Source: CAYVTZ01 sp964454685
Lineage (GTDB): Bacteria > Bacillota > Clostridia > Christensenellales > Christensenellaceae
Direction: 5' to 3'
DNA length: 41,570 bases
Assembly: GCA_964454685.1 (NCBI GenBank)
Contig: CAYVTZ010000026.1
Location: forward strand, 1-41,570
In this document: positions 1 to 9,200 of the stretch, piece after piece
Numbering within the stretch: position 1 is the first letter of the stretch
How the letters are laid out: each line of letters starts with the position of its first letter
Notes under the pieces: model-generated
Databases searched by the model: none
What the model saw: the letters and a program-made list of their open reading frames with translations, nothing else
What the model was told of the DNA's origin: nothing
Translations under genes and position numbers: made by a program

Positions 1-69
1 TTGACGTATTTCTACGTCTGCGCCTCATAGTTTTTCATTTTAACTTTACAGAGCCCAATCATCTTAAAA

Positions 70-1002
70 TCAATGGTGAAATGTACTGGCAATTCTCTTT
101 TGTTTGCGTGCTCTCAGCCACAAAGACAACGTCAGTACTACAATCGTCGTGATATAGGGCAGCATCAGTACAAACTGCGCCGGCACGCCATGCGCTTGCA
201 AGCGCGCTCCTACCGAATCAATAAATCCAAACAGCAAACACGCAACCCAGCTGATGGCAGGGTTTCCCCCTGAGAAAAACATGGCAGCAATCCCCATAAA
301 CCCCCTGCCGTTGACCATGTTCGCCGTAAAAAAGGACGCATAGCCCAGCGTCAAGTGCGCCCCGGCAATGCCGCCAATCACACCTGAGGCAATCAAAGCA
401 AGAAAACGGGTGCGAAAAATGTTGATGCCTGCTGTCTCCGCCGCCATTTCATTGAGTCCCACACTGCGTAACCGCAGACCGCTGGATGTTTTATAAAGGT
501 AGAAGCTGAGTGCAAACACCATCACGATCGCGCCAATCTCAAACAACGAGTAGTTGTTCAGCAAACTATTTAACACATCATTGCCGGCCAGCCCCGGTAT
601 GTCCAGCCTGGGAAAGCTGGAAAGTTCCTTGGGCACAAAGTTGCCGCGCACATCAAAAATACTATTGAGCAGGAAAATAGATAGCGAAACTGCTAAAATG
701 TTGATGGTCATGCCTACCGCAAAAATGTCTGCTTTAAAGCGCAGGTGTGCCACAGCAATCAGGCAAGAAATCAAAACTCCCACTACAACAGATGCAAGTA
801 CTGCTAGCAGCCAACTTCCCGTGGCAAAGCTGACTGCGATTGCGGTAAATGCGCCCAAGGTCATAATGCCCTCAATTCCCAAATTGAGCACTCCCGCTTG
901 TTGCGAAATAATTACGGCAAGCGCTGCCAGCAGGATAGGCGTAGACAAGCGAATCATCGCGTGGATCAACGAATAATCAAAAACCAGTGATAGTGTTTCC
1001 AT
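70..1002 (-). CDS. nupQ: nucleoside-type ABC transporter permease (NupQ/BmpC-like)
   Basis: Membrane permease of a BMP-family ABC importer for purine nucleosides, 310 aa. It is almost entirely hydrophobic, with about eight to nine membrane segments, and belongs to the BPD_transp_2 permease family (shared with ribose/branched-chain amino acid importers). The conserved family stretch AAETAGIN near residue 186 and the AGGxAG-like glycine-rich turns are visible. The start ATG at 1002 is preceded by GGAGG with 7 nt spacing, and that Shine-Dalgarno overlaps the stop codon of the upstream permease, which implies one transcript and coupled translation. It is the last gene of the operon; nothing recognisable as a terminator is seen in the 69 bases left before the window edge. 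Substrate is inferred from the family and the neighbouring BMP lipoprotein; other nucleoside-like ligands are possible. Confidence 0.88.
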   Translation of the reverse strand: METLSLVFDYSLIHAMIRLSTPILLAALAVIISQQAGVLNLGIEGIMTLGAFTAIAVSFATGSWLLAVLASVVVGVLISCLIAVAHLRFKADIFAVGMTINILAVSLSIFLLNSIFDVRGNFVPKELSSFPRLDIPGLAGNDVLNSLLNNYSLFEIGAIVMVFALSFYLYKTSSGLRLRSVGLNEMAAETAGINIFRTRFLALIASGVIGGIAGAHLTLGYASFFTANMVNGRGFMGIAAMFFSGGNPAISWVACLLFGFIDSVGARLQAHGVPAQFVLMLPYITTIVVLTLSLWLRARKQKRIASTFHH

Positions 1003-1004
1003 GT

Positions 1005-2063
1005 TTACACCTCCGCTACCTTTCCTGACTCAGGCGTCTTTCGTTTTCCTGAGCGCCCCTCACGTTTCAGCCCGACCAGCCAGTTCATAGCCGACACTAG
1101 AATAAAAATTGCAATAATCACATCAATCAGCGACGCTTCGATTCCGGTAAATCGCTGCATGCCCAGCGCGCCATTTTTCAGCACCGCCATAAAGAACGCC
1201 ATAATGGGAATCATCTTGTAGTCTCCCTTGGCAATCAGCGCCGCCAGCATCCCATAGGTTGCAATCTCTGACGAGAATCCATTGAGGAATGCGTGGTGTA
1301 CCCCCAAAACCTGAATGCCACCAGCTATGCCGCCAATCGCGCCGCTCAAAAACATGCCGAATAAAATCAGTCTGTTCGTTTTGATCCCTAGGTAGCTGGA
1401 ATATTCTACGTTTGCCCCTGTGCTGCGAATCCGGTAACCCAGCGTGGTACGGCTCAAAACCCATCCGATCAAAATAAACAGCGCAATCGCAATGAATATG
1501 CCGGCGTTTGCGCGGCTGGGTGCAATCAGTCCGGGTAGCATCACATTCGCAGACACCGTCGGTGTGGTGGAAATGCCTGTTCCGGCGGAAAGCGGACCAT
1601 TCACCAAATAGTCTGTTATTAGGATTGCCACGTAGTTTAACAGTATTGTGGTGCAAATCTCGTTCACCTTAAATTTTGTTTTAAGAAACCCCGGAACCAA
1701 CGCCCAAATGCCGCCCGCAGCAATCGCGATTCCAAAGCACAGCAGCATATGCGGGATGCCGGGAATGTCAGGAAATGCAAACCCGACCCACGCCGCGGCA
1801 ATCGCGCCCAAATACATCTGCCCTTCCACACCAACATTGAACATGCTCACCTTGGTTGCTACAAAAAATGCCAAAGCGGTGAGAAAAATGGGAACAAATC
1901 GTTCCAACGTTCCGCCAATGTTCAGCGGGCTTCCAAATGCGCCTTTGAATAGTTCGGCATAGGTCTCAAACGGATTATAGCCGATTATCGCAATAATAAT
2001 CGCGCCGATCACAAAAGCAATGCCAATGGAAAACAGCGTGTTTAAATAGTTGTTCTTACTCAT
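1005..2063 (-). CDS. nupP: nucleoside-type ABC transporter permease (NupP/BmpB-like)
   Basis: Second permease of the importer, 352 aa, expected to pair with the smaller permease downstream as a heterodimer in the cytoplasmic membrane. It starts with one N-terminal membrane segment followed by the FETYAELFKGAFG segment typical of the longer permease of these systems, then about eight more hydrophobic segments, and ends in a charged cytoplasmic tail rich in Lys/Arg/Glu. The ATG at 2063 overlaps the end of the ATPase gene by 8 nt (ATGAGTAA), so translation is probably coupled. Its own stop lies 3 nt before the next start. Family identity is clear; which nucleoside is carried is inferred from B. 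subtilis NupNOPQ-type systems. Confidence 0.88.
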   Translation of the reverse strand: MSKNNYLNTLFSIGIAFVIGAIIIAIIGYNPFETYAELFKGAFGSPLNIGGTLERFVPIFLTALAFFVATKVSMFNVGVEGQMYLGAIAAAWVGFAFPDIPGIPHMLLCFGIAIAAGGIWALVPGFLKTKFKVNEICTTILLNYVAILITDYLVNGPLSAGTGISTTPTVSANVMLPGLIAPSRANAGIFIAIALFILIGWVLSRTTLGYRIRSTGANVEYSSYLGIKTNRLILFGMFLSGAIGGIAGGIQVLGVHHAFLNGFSSEIATYGMLAALIAKGDYKMIPIMAFFMAVLKNGALGMQRFTGIEASLIDVIIAIFILVSAMNWLVGLKREGRSGKRKTPESGKVAEV

Positions 2064-3567
2064 GTCCGCTCCCCCCAGTCATCATCAGTCCAATTTCCTG
2101 CTCTGTGGCAACGCTCGCGGGCACGATGCCTGCAATTTGCCCCTCATACATCACCAGTATGCGATCAGATAAGGCAAATATCTCTTCCAAATCCGCCGAA
2201 ATCAACAAAATCGCCTTCCCATTTTGTTTGATTTCATTGATTACATTGCGGATGGATTCAATCGAGCCGATGTCCACCCCACGCGTTGGCTGCGAGGCAA
2301 TGAACACATCGTATTCGGATGAGATCTCCCGGGCAAAAACAACTTTTTGCGCATTGCCTCCCGATAGGTTCCCCACCATCAGGCGATAGTCCGCCGGACG
2401 AATATCATGCTTTTCCACCAGCCGCTGTGCAAACTCATCAATCTTCGATCGGTTCAGCACGCCAAATTTTGCATAAGGTCTTTTGTTATAAACATTTCCA
2501 ATTAAGTTTTCCCGAATGGTAAATCCCTTGTTCAGCCCACGCGTATTACGATCATCCGGTATATGCGCAATGCCGCATGCTCTGTTTTTCGCCACACTCA
2601 AGTTCTGAATCGGTACGCCGTTGAGGGCGATGCGCCCCTTTTCCACATGACGCAACCCGGTGATTGCTTCCACCAGCTCGTTCTGTCCGTTGCCATCCAC
2701 ACCGGCAATCCCCAACACCTCGCCCTTACGCAGTTCAAAGGACAACCCGCGAATCTTTGAAAGTTCACGTTCTGCCGAGACATAAATGTCGTCCACCTGC
2801 AAAACAACTTCTCCGGCTTCTTGCTCCGGTCGCTTTGTGTTTTTGATTTCGCGCCCCACCATCTTTTTTGCCAAATCCGGAATATCCGTTTCACTTTTCA
2901 TGATGGTTGCCACATGCGTACCATCCCGCATCACGGTAATGCGGTCGCTGATCTCGATGACTTCATTCAACTTGTGCGAAATAAAAACGATGGACATGCC
3001 CTTGTGTTTCAGTAAATCCAAAATCTGGAACAGCCCCGTCGTTTCTTGCGGTGTCAATACAGCAGTGGGTTCATCTAAAATGATCGTATTTGCACCACGG
3101 TACAGCGTTTTTAATATCTCAACCTTTTGCGCTTCACCAACCGGAATTTCTAAAATCCTTTTTTCCAAATGTACATCAAAGCCATATTCATCAATGTACT
3201 GCTGTATCGTTTTTTTTGCGGCAGAAATGTCAATCATGCCTCTTTTCTTCGGTTCAAACCCCAAGATGATGTTTTCCAATACAGTCAGCTCTTTCACCAG
3301 CATAAACTCCTGATGCACCATGCCAAATCCCATGTCAATCGCTTGCTTGGTATCATAGGGCTCTTGCTTTTTCCCATCAATGAAGATTTCTCCGCCATCA
3401 AGAGGATGAATTCCGTAGAGTATTTTCATGATGGTCGATTTCCCTGCGCCATTTTCCCCGATCAGCGAGCAGATTTCGCCGCGCTTCAGGTTAAATTCAC
3501 CGTCCTTAATGGCATGGACATTCCCAAATCGCTTTTGGATACGCCTCATTTCTACGTAATATTCCAT
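2056..3567 (-). CDS. nupO: nucleoside-type ABC transporter ATP-binding protein (NupO-like, two ABC domains)
   Basis: Fused double ATPase, 503 aa, that powers the importer from the cytoplasmic face. The N-terminal half has a full Walker A (GENGAGKST, about residue 38-46) and Walker B LDEPTAVLTP. The C-terminal half has the degenerate P-loop GVDGNGQNE and the signature LSGGNAQK followed by SQPTRGVD, which is the normal pattern of the RbsA/MglA/NupO family where only one site is catalytically competent. The ATG at 3567 has a GAGGGG-type ribosome site. It is separated from the lipoprotein gene upstream by 169 bp containing a long palindrome, while both permease genes follow with overlap or tight spacing. 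Confidence 0.9.
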   Translation of the reverse strand: MEYYVEMRRIQKRFGNVHAIKDGEFNLKRGEICSLIGENGAGKSTIMKILYGIHPLDGGEIFIDGKKQEPYDTKQAIDMGFGMVHQEFMLVKELTVLENIILGFEPKKRGMIDISAAKKTIQQYIDEYGFDVHLEKRILEIPVGEAQKVEILKTLYRGANTIILDEPTAVLTPQETTGLFQILDLLKHKGMSIVFISHKLNEVIEISDRITVMRDGTHVATIMKSETDIPDLAKKMVGREIKNTKRPEQEAGEVVLQVDDIYVSAERELSKIRGLSFELRKGEVLGIAGVDGNGQNELVEAITGLRHVEKGRIALNGVPIQNLSVAKNRACGIAHIPDDRNTRGLNKGFTIRENLIGNVYNKRPYAKFGVLNRSKIDEFAQRLVEKHDIRPADYRLMVGNLSGGNAQKVVFAREISSEYDVFIASQPTRGVDIGSIESIRNVINEIKQNGKAILLISADLEEIFALSDRILVMYEGQIAGIVPASVATEQEIGLMMTGGSGHE

Positions 3568-3693
3568 TGTGTATACCCCTCCGTCAAAAACCGATTGCCG
3601 TACGCTTAAGCAGACTGTTCAGAATGCCGCATCCACCATCGCGCCCTTCTGAGCAGTCTAATGCACTAGTAATCTTGGTCGTTTACCCACTGG

Positions 3694-3724
3694 CAACGAC
3701 GGATTGCAATGCAATCCGTCGTTG
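3694..3724. repeat. 31-bp near-perfect palindrome between lipoprotein and ATPase genes
   Basis: Arms CAACGACGGATTGCA and TGCAATCCGTCGTTG flank a single base, giving a 15-bp perfect stem. On the minus strand no T-tract follows, so a standard intrinsic terminator is unlikely. The position after the binding-protein gene suggests a 3' stabilising stem or partial read-through barrier that lets the lipoprotein be made in excess over the membrane parts; this is inference. Confidence 0.7.
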
Positions 3725-3736
3725 TGCATCACGCTG

Positions 3737-4837
3737 TTAGATGGTAAACCCCTCAGCATGATCTACTTTGATTTCGCCGTCAATGATCTTTTGCTTGTAC
3801 TCTTCAATCATCCCCGGCAGTTCCTGCGGGAAAGTGTCACCAAGCGCTTCTTTCATCACAGACATGTCCGTAACTCCCACGCCCTCATTAGCCAAATTCA
3901 GTGTGACAGGGCCGCTCTTGAAGGTTCCTTCCGCCACATCTTTGGCCATCAAATAGGTTGCTGTATCGGTGCGCTTGAGCTGGGAGATCAAAACCGTGCC
4001 GGGGTATTTGATGTCTTCGTTGACATCTCCGCCGATCGCATATTTCCCGTTTTCCACCGCAGACTCTAAAACGCCTGTACCGGAGGTCGCGCCCAAATTA
4101 TAGATGATATCGACGCCCTGGCTATACTGCGCATCCGCCAGTTCTTTTCCCTTGAGCGGATCGTTAAAAGAACCGCAATAGGACACCATCACTTGTATTT
4201 CTGGGTCGACCATTTTGGCGCCTTGTTCAAAACCTGCCAAATAGTCGTTGATGACCGGAATATCCATACCGCCAATGAAGCCAATTTTCTTGTCGCCGTT
4301 TACATTTTTAATTTCAGAATGCGTTGTAAAGGCTGCGGCAGCAACACCCACCAAAAAAGCAGCTTCGTTTTGTGCAAATAGGGCAGATTGTATATTAGCC
4401 CCTTCCACCTCGGTATCAATCATGCCAAAACAAACATCCGGATAATTCCCTGCAATTTTTTGCAACGATTCCACCAACTGCGTCGGCATGACAATCAAGT
4501 CATAGCCTTCTTCCGCCATAGCAATCAGGTTTGGCTCCCAGTCAGAGGTTTCATCCGACTCCAACACCTTGATGTCAATGCCAAATTCCTCCTGCGCTCG
4601 TTTCAGTCCTGCCCACATGCTGTCGTTAAAGGATTGATCTCCCAGCATACCCGTGGCAACAAATGCCGCTCTTTTCGCCTTGCCGTCCACTGTGCCGCTG
4701 CCGGCAGGTTCGTCTGCTACTTCCTGATTCGGCTTGTCTGCGGCAGGTTGTTCCGCCTGCTTGGGCGCTGCACATCCCGTAACAATAGCAAGCAGCAACA
4801 CCGCCACCGTTATCATAGCAATCAGTTTCTTTTTCAT
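3737..4837 (-). CDS. nupN: BMP-family nucleoside-binding lipoprotein (NupN/BmpA-like)
   Basis: Extracytoplasmic substrate-binding lipoprotein of the ABC importer, 366 aa. The start is taken at 4837, where MKKKLIAM follows AGGAGG with good spacing; an upstream in-frame ATG at 4888 lacks a ribosome site and would bury the signal. The signal peptide ends in the lipobox VTGC (Cys about residue 22), followed by a Pro/Ala/Glu/Gly-rich linker to about residue 55 and then the BMP fold (KRAAFVATGMLGDQSFND; later GFIGGMDIPVINDYLAGFEQGA). Family members bind purine nucleosides such as guanosine or inosine. It is the first transporter gene after the Crp/Fnr-like regulator and is followed by the palindrome at 3694-3724. 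Confidence 0.9.
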   Translation of the reverse strand: MKKKLIAMITVAVLLLAIVTGCAAPKQAEQPAADKPNQEVADEPAGSGTVDGKAKRAAFVATGMLGDQSFNDSMWAGLKRAQEEFGIDIKVLESDETSDWEPNLIAMAEEGYDLIVMPTQLVESLQKIAGNYPDVCFGMIDTEVEGANIQSALFAQNEAAFLVGVAAAAFTTHSEIKNVNGDKKIGFIGGMDIPVINDYLAGFEQGAKMVDPEIQVMVSYCGSFNDPLKGKELADAQYSQGVDIIYNLGATSGTGVLESAVENGKYAIGGDVNEDIKYPGTVLISQLKRTDTATYLMAKDVAEGTFKSGPVTLNLANEGVGVTDMSVMKEALGDTFPQELPGMIEEYKQKIIDGEIKVDHAEGFTI

Positions 4838-4869
4838 GTAAATTCTTCCTCCTAAAGTCTTATTTTGTT

Positions 4870-4892
4870 TAAAAGCCTGCTGAAGCAAGCTT
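4870..4892 (-). terminator. weak intrinsic terminator/attenuator after the Crp/Fnr-like gene
   Basis: On the minus strand AAGCTTGC-TTCA-GCAGGCTT forms an 8-bp stem (one G-T pair) with a tetraloop, followed by only four T residues. It sits between the regulator stop and the lipoprotein ribosome site, so it may give partial termination with read-through into the transporter operon. Confidence 0.45.
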
Positions 4893-4906
4893 CTAAAATT
4901 CTGTTT

Positions 4907-5575
4907 TCAGTCCTCTAACTCTTTTAAGGCATTGTACTGTGCAGTGCTAATCATAATTTTACCTTTAATGATGGAAATGTAACTCTGCTCCTTCAATTCC
5001 TTGATGCAGCGGTTGACAGACCGCTCGCTAATGCCGCAGCTTTCCGCAATTTCGTTGCGCGTGTATCTTAAAATAGCATTGGGTTGTTTCTTAATCTGGC
5101 TGCGTGCAAAATCTACAATGAATTTCCGCGTCAATTTGGATGCTTCGTTGGTGGAGCGTTCTACAAATGTGTTCGCAGAGATGTATAATTTTTTTGCCAA
5201 GGTATAGGCGACATTCAAGCACATATTTTTATCTGATTTCAGCCACTGCAAAAAGATATCCTTCTCAATTTTCAGTACGTCTGTGTCGTCCTCGTAGGCA
5301 TACGCCGAAAATTCAATGATTCTTTCGTTCACCATCACTTCCATTTCACCCAAAACTTCACCCGGAAGCAGCCACACCACACGCTCCACTCTGCCGCTGC
5401 TGAGTTCGTTGTATATCCCGACGCGCCCCGTCAGAATATAGTAAACATAGTTGGCCATCTCACCTTTTCGGAAGATCAAATCTCCCTTTTGGTGTTTTAA
5501 TATCCGGCTGATTTGTTTAATATCCTCCGGCACCTTCTCAATAAAAATATATTCCGATAACATTTCGTTTTTCAT
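4907..5575 (-). CDS. Crp/Fnr-family transcriptional regulator
   Basis: Cytoplasmic DNA-binding regulator, 222 aa. The N-terminal cyclic-nucleotide-binding-like beta barrel spans about residues 20-115 (GDLIFRKGEMANYVYYILTGRVGIY), then a dimer helix, then a winged helix with the HTH TRNEIAESCGISERSVNRCIKEL at about residues 172-194. There is no Fnr-type N-terminal cysteine cluster, so an iron-sulphur oxygen sensor is unlikely; the effector is unknown. The frame stays open for 109 codons further upstream, but that part is not Crp-like. The start ATG at 5575 has AAGG 8 nt before it. It lies just upstream of the nucleoside transporter genes on the same strand and probably controls them and itself (see the palindrome at 5654-5669). 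Confidence 0.87.
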   Translation of the reverse strand: MKNEMLSEYIFIEKVPEDIKQISRILKHQKGDLIFRKGEMANYVYYILTGRVGIYNELSSGRVERVVWLLPGEVLGEMEVMVNERIIEFSAYAYEDDTDVLKIEKDIFLQWLKSDKNMCLNVAYTLAKKLYISANTFVERSTNEASKLTRKFIVDFARSQIKKQPNAILRYTRNEIAESCGISERSVNRCIKELKEQSYISIIKGKIMISTAQYNALKELED

Positions 5576-5626
5576 TTCATTTACCTTGTTGGGATTAAAA
5601 AACACAGTGATTTTGATTACAAGTGA

Positions 5627-5669
5627 ATTATATATGCAATTATGCCACAAAAAAAGGACGCGTGTCCTT
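5627..5669 (-). promoter_or_regulatory. promoter of the Crp/Fnr-like gene with a palindrome at about -41.5
   Basis: A TATAAT -10 box lies at 5627-5632 (minus strand). No good -35 hexamer is found at 16-18 bp spacing. Instead AAGGAC-gcgt-GTCCTT (5654-5669) replaces it. If transcription starts about 7 nt after the -10, the palindrome centre is at about -41.5, the classical position of a class II Crp/Fnr activator site. Its 5-bp arms and 4-bp spacer match the architecture, though not the sequence, of FNR sites. Confidence 0.55.
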
Positions 5670-6038
5670 AATTTGCAGCTTAATGAATGTTTTTTAATCC
5701 ATATTGTGTCTAAGCCGTTGAGCCTTTTCCTTACGATAGATCTGTATGCGGACGTAATAAAGAAACGCAGGAGTCCGCATATACTCGCGCCGCCTTGTTC
5801 AGGCTTGCAGCGGTCGCAATCTGCTGTCGCGCGATCACATAGTGCAAACAGCGAAACCACTGATTGATTGCATGAGTGCGTACTACAAACGGGACAATTC
5901 ATTCAGGAAACCGAATCATAAAATCATGAACGGCAAATAATAAATCACCGGAGTTTCAAAGTGAAATAGATGAATTGCAAAACAAAATATACGCCGTCCA
6001 AACGGCTCCTATGCCGTAAGGATCGACGTACATATTAC
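5670..6038. other. non-coding stretch downstream of the original tRNA-fMet end
   Basis: No supported gene is seen here. The part near 5980-6038 would have been the natural 3' flank of the tRNA-fMet gene before the element inserted; on the minus strand it contains short stems such as ACGGC-ATAGGA-GCCGT without a convincing T-tract. The open frame that extends the Crp/Fnr-like protein to 5902 is judged non-coding. Confidence 0.5.
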
Positions 6039-6083
6039 TGGTTGCGGGGGAAGGATTTGAACCAACGACCTCCGGGTTATGAG
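6039..6083. repeat. left attachment repeat (attL): 45-bp copy of the tRNA-fMet 3' half
   Basis: These 45 bases are identical to 20603-20647, from the CCA end through the T arm, variable region and 3' anticodon stem to the end of the anticodon loop. Identity stops exactly at the edge of the anticodon loop. It is only a partial tRNA: the sequence after 6083 does not continue the tRNA. It marks the left end of the integrated element. Confidence 0.92.
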
Positions 6084-6201
6084 TTAGCTTCTTGCAGTTT
6101 CATCTCATATCATCCAATGCTACAAAAGGTTTAACAACCGCATCTGTCACACATCCTATTTTTTCTGATTCCAAGCAATGCTGCGATTGCTCACGTTTTT
6201 T

Positions 6202-6224
6202 ACCGTCAAATTCACCGTCAAACT
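6202..6224. repeat. left arm-type integrase repeats
   Basis: ACCGTCAAA occurs at 6202-6210 and 6214-6222, 12 bp apart, in the same orientation and spacing as at the right end (20516-20538). The 23-bp blocks differ at one base. Such paired repeats inside both ends of a tyrosine-recombinase element are typical of arm sites for the integrase N-terminal domain. The block abuts and slightly overlaps the hsdR stop codon. Confidence 0.7.
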
Positions 6225-9200
6225 ATATTGCGTCAGCCCACATCTCGCACTGTGCAATCACGGTCTTAATTGCATCTTCCAAGCCTTCCGGTGGATATTT
6301 GTACTTTTTCAAAAGCCGCTTCACCATGATGCGCATTCCGGCGCGAGCACTTTCCTTTTTTTGCCAGTCAATCGTGCGGTTTTTCTGTAAGGCCTCTGTC
6401 AATTCCTTTGTCATTTCACGCAGTTGTTCATGCGTAAAGAAGTCTTTCACTGCCGCTGGCTTGGTAATCGCATCATAAAACGCGAGTTCTTCCGGCGAAA
6501 GTCCAAGGTCGTCTCCTGCTTTTTGCGCCATCGCAATTTCATCAGCCATCTTGCGCAGTTCCTCGATCACCTCTGCATTCGTCAGTTGCCCGTTTCGGTA
6601 AGCATTCATGATGCGCTGCATCCGCTCGGAAAACTTTTCCGCCTGCACCAAATTCGTGCGCTGAAACATGGTAATCTGCTCACTCAACAGCTTTTTCAGG
6701 AGTTCAGCGGCAAGGTTTTTCTCCTTCATACGCCCCACTTCCTCTAAAAAAGCAGGGTCAAAAAGTGAAAATTCCTCGGTTTGATCCGAGAATAGGTTGA
6801 TTACGCCGTCGCTGTGAATGCTCTGTTTTAACATCTCGTTGATTTGCGCGTTAATCTCCTTAAAGGAAAGCTTACGCGGCGCACTGATGCGGCTGAGTGC
6901 CACACGCACCGCCTCAAAATAAGCAGCCTCCATGCGCTGCGCCTTATTCAGTAGGCTTTGGCATAAGGTCTTGGTTTGCTGCAACAGCAGAGCCTCTTTT
7001 TGATAGAGCTGCTGCGCGTTTTCATCCTGCCCCATCATAAAATTGATGCCGCCCGCAATCAAATCCGCTCGTTGCTTGTCACTTGCGGCATCTTGCACAA
7101 ATAGCGCATAGTCAAACCCGTGGAACAAATCGCCGCAAATTGTCAGTTTCTCGACAAATTTTGGCAGTGCAGTTTTCGCAATGTCCATTTCCCCATAATT
7201 TTTCTGATCGCGCACCGTGTAGTCATTCATTGCGACTTTCAATGCCCGCGCAATCCCTACATAATCCACAACCAAACCGCCTTCTTTGTCACGAAAAACG
7301 CGGTTTACACGCGCAATCGCCTGCATCAAATTATGTCCGCTCATCGGCTTATAAACGTACATGGTGGCAAGGCTGGGCACATCAAAACCTGTAAGCCACA
7401 TATCCACAACAATCGCAATCTTCATCGGATCATTGTTATCTTTGAACTTACGCGCTAATTCTTTTTTAAAAGACTTATTCCCGATGGTTTCCCGCCAATG
7501 CTCTGGATCGTTGTTGCCCGATGTCATAACCACCTTGACCTTCTCACCCCATTGCGGGCGCAGCTCCAGCATTCTTTGGTAAATCTCCATCGCGATAGGA
7601 CGCGAATAAGCAACAATCATCGCTTTACCGGTCAGAAGCGTTTCTCTGCTGTCCTCATAATGCGCGATGATATCCTTGCAAAGAGTATCAATGGTTTCCG
7701 GCGCGGCGAGAATCGCCTCCATATTCCCAAGCTCTTTTTTGCTTCGCTCAATGTCCTGCTCGCTGGCATTCAATGCCAAAAGCTCATACGTTGTGTCGAT
7801 TTGGCGCAAAACATCCTCATTCAACCCAAGATTCATGACACGGCTTTCATAGTATACCGGACGGGTTGCACCGTCCTCCACAGCCTGCGTCATGTCGTAA
7901 ACATCAATGTATTCCCCAAACACTTCGCGCGTGTTCCGGTCCTTGGAAGAAACAGGCGTACCTGTAAAGCCAATAAAGGTCGCACAGGGCAAGCTGTCGC
8001 GGATGATGCGGGCATTGCCGATGGCTATGCTGCCATCCTTTCTCACACGCTCGGATAATCCATATTGGCTGCGGTGCGCTTCGTCTGCAATCACAATGAT
8101 ATTACGCCGTTCGCTGAGCGGCTCATCGGATTCTTCAAACTTCTGCATTGTGGTAAAGATAATGCCGTTTGCCTCTCGGCTGCACAAATAGTCCTTGAGC
8201 CCGATGTCCTCCTTACTGCTTGCCTCGGTAATCTTGCGGCAAGTTGCGCGTACAGAGGTCTGCCGCAAAAAATCTTTACACGCGGCAAACTGAGAGTAAA
8301 GCTGATCGTCCAAATCATTTCGATCTGTAATAACGACAATGGTCGGACTATTCAGCGCGAATTGTAGCAGTCCGGCATAAAACACCATGGATAGGCTCTT
8401 TCCGCTTCCTTGTGTGTGCCAAAACACGCCGCCTTTGCCATCGGTTTCGGTTGCCCTGCACGCCAACTCCACCGCCTTTTCCACCGCGAAAAACTGATGA
8501 TAGCCCGCCAATATCTTCACATCCTGCGCTCCGTCCTGCGAAAACAGAATAAAGTGCCGAAGGATGCGCAGCAATCGTCCCTGTTCCAGCATTCCACGAA
8601 ACAGCACATCATAGCGCGCAAACTGCGTTTCTTCATAGTCCCCGTCCACCGTTTTCCAATCCACAAAGCGATCCAGCCCGGCGGTGATCGTTCCCACCTT
8701 AGAGTCCACCAAATCGCTGATGATGCAAAACGCGTTGTACCGAAACAACGAAGGAATCTCGTGCATATAGTTTTTAATCTGACGATATCCGTCGGAAAAA
8801 TCGGTATCCTCTCGCAAACAGCTTTTCAGCTCCACCACCACAATCGGGATCCCATTGAGAAAAATCACCACATCCGGGCGTTTGGTTTCGTTTTCAACAA
8901 TCGTCCATTGATTGATGGCATGAAACAGATTGCTTTCCGGCGCGGCGTAATCCACCAGTCGGACGATTTCGTGCTTGGTCTCGCCGTTTTTCTGATAGCT
9001 GACCTCAACGCCGTTTTGCAGCCAATCCATGAATTGCTTGTTTTGCTGAATCAAGGTGCCATGCTCCATGTGCGTAAGCTGATAGACGGCTTCCGTCACC
9101 GCCTGTGGGTCTGCCGTTGGGTTGATGCGGGGCAGCCGCTCGTCGAGGACGTCCATGTAAAGCGGACAGCGAAAATCACGGACGATGTCCGGCCCATATA

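Noticed and set aside
5576..5902. N-terminal extension of the Crp/Fnr-like protein by 109 residues
   Set aside because: The added sequence is not Crp-like, contains the promoter and palindrome, and the internal ATG has a ribosome site.
6039..6083. A second complete tRNA-fMet gene
   Set aside because: Only the 3' 45 nt are present; the 5' half is missing and the flank does not fit, so it is an att repeat.
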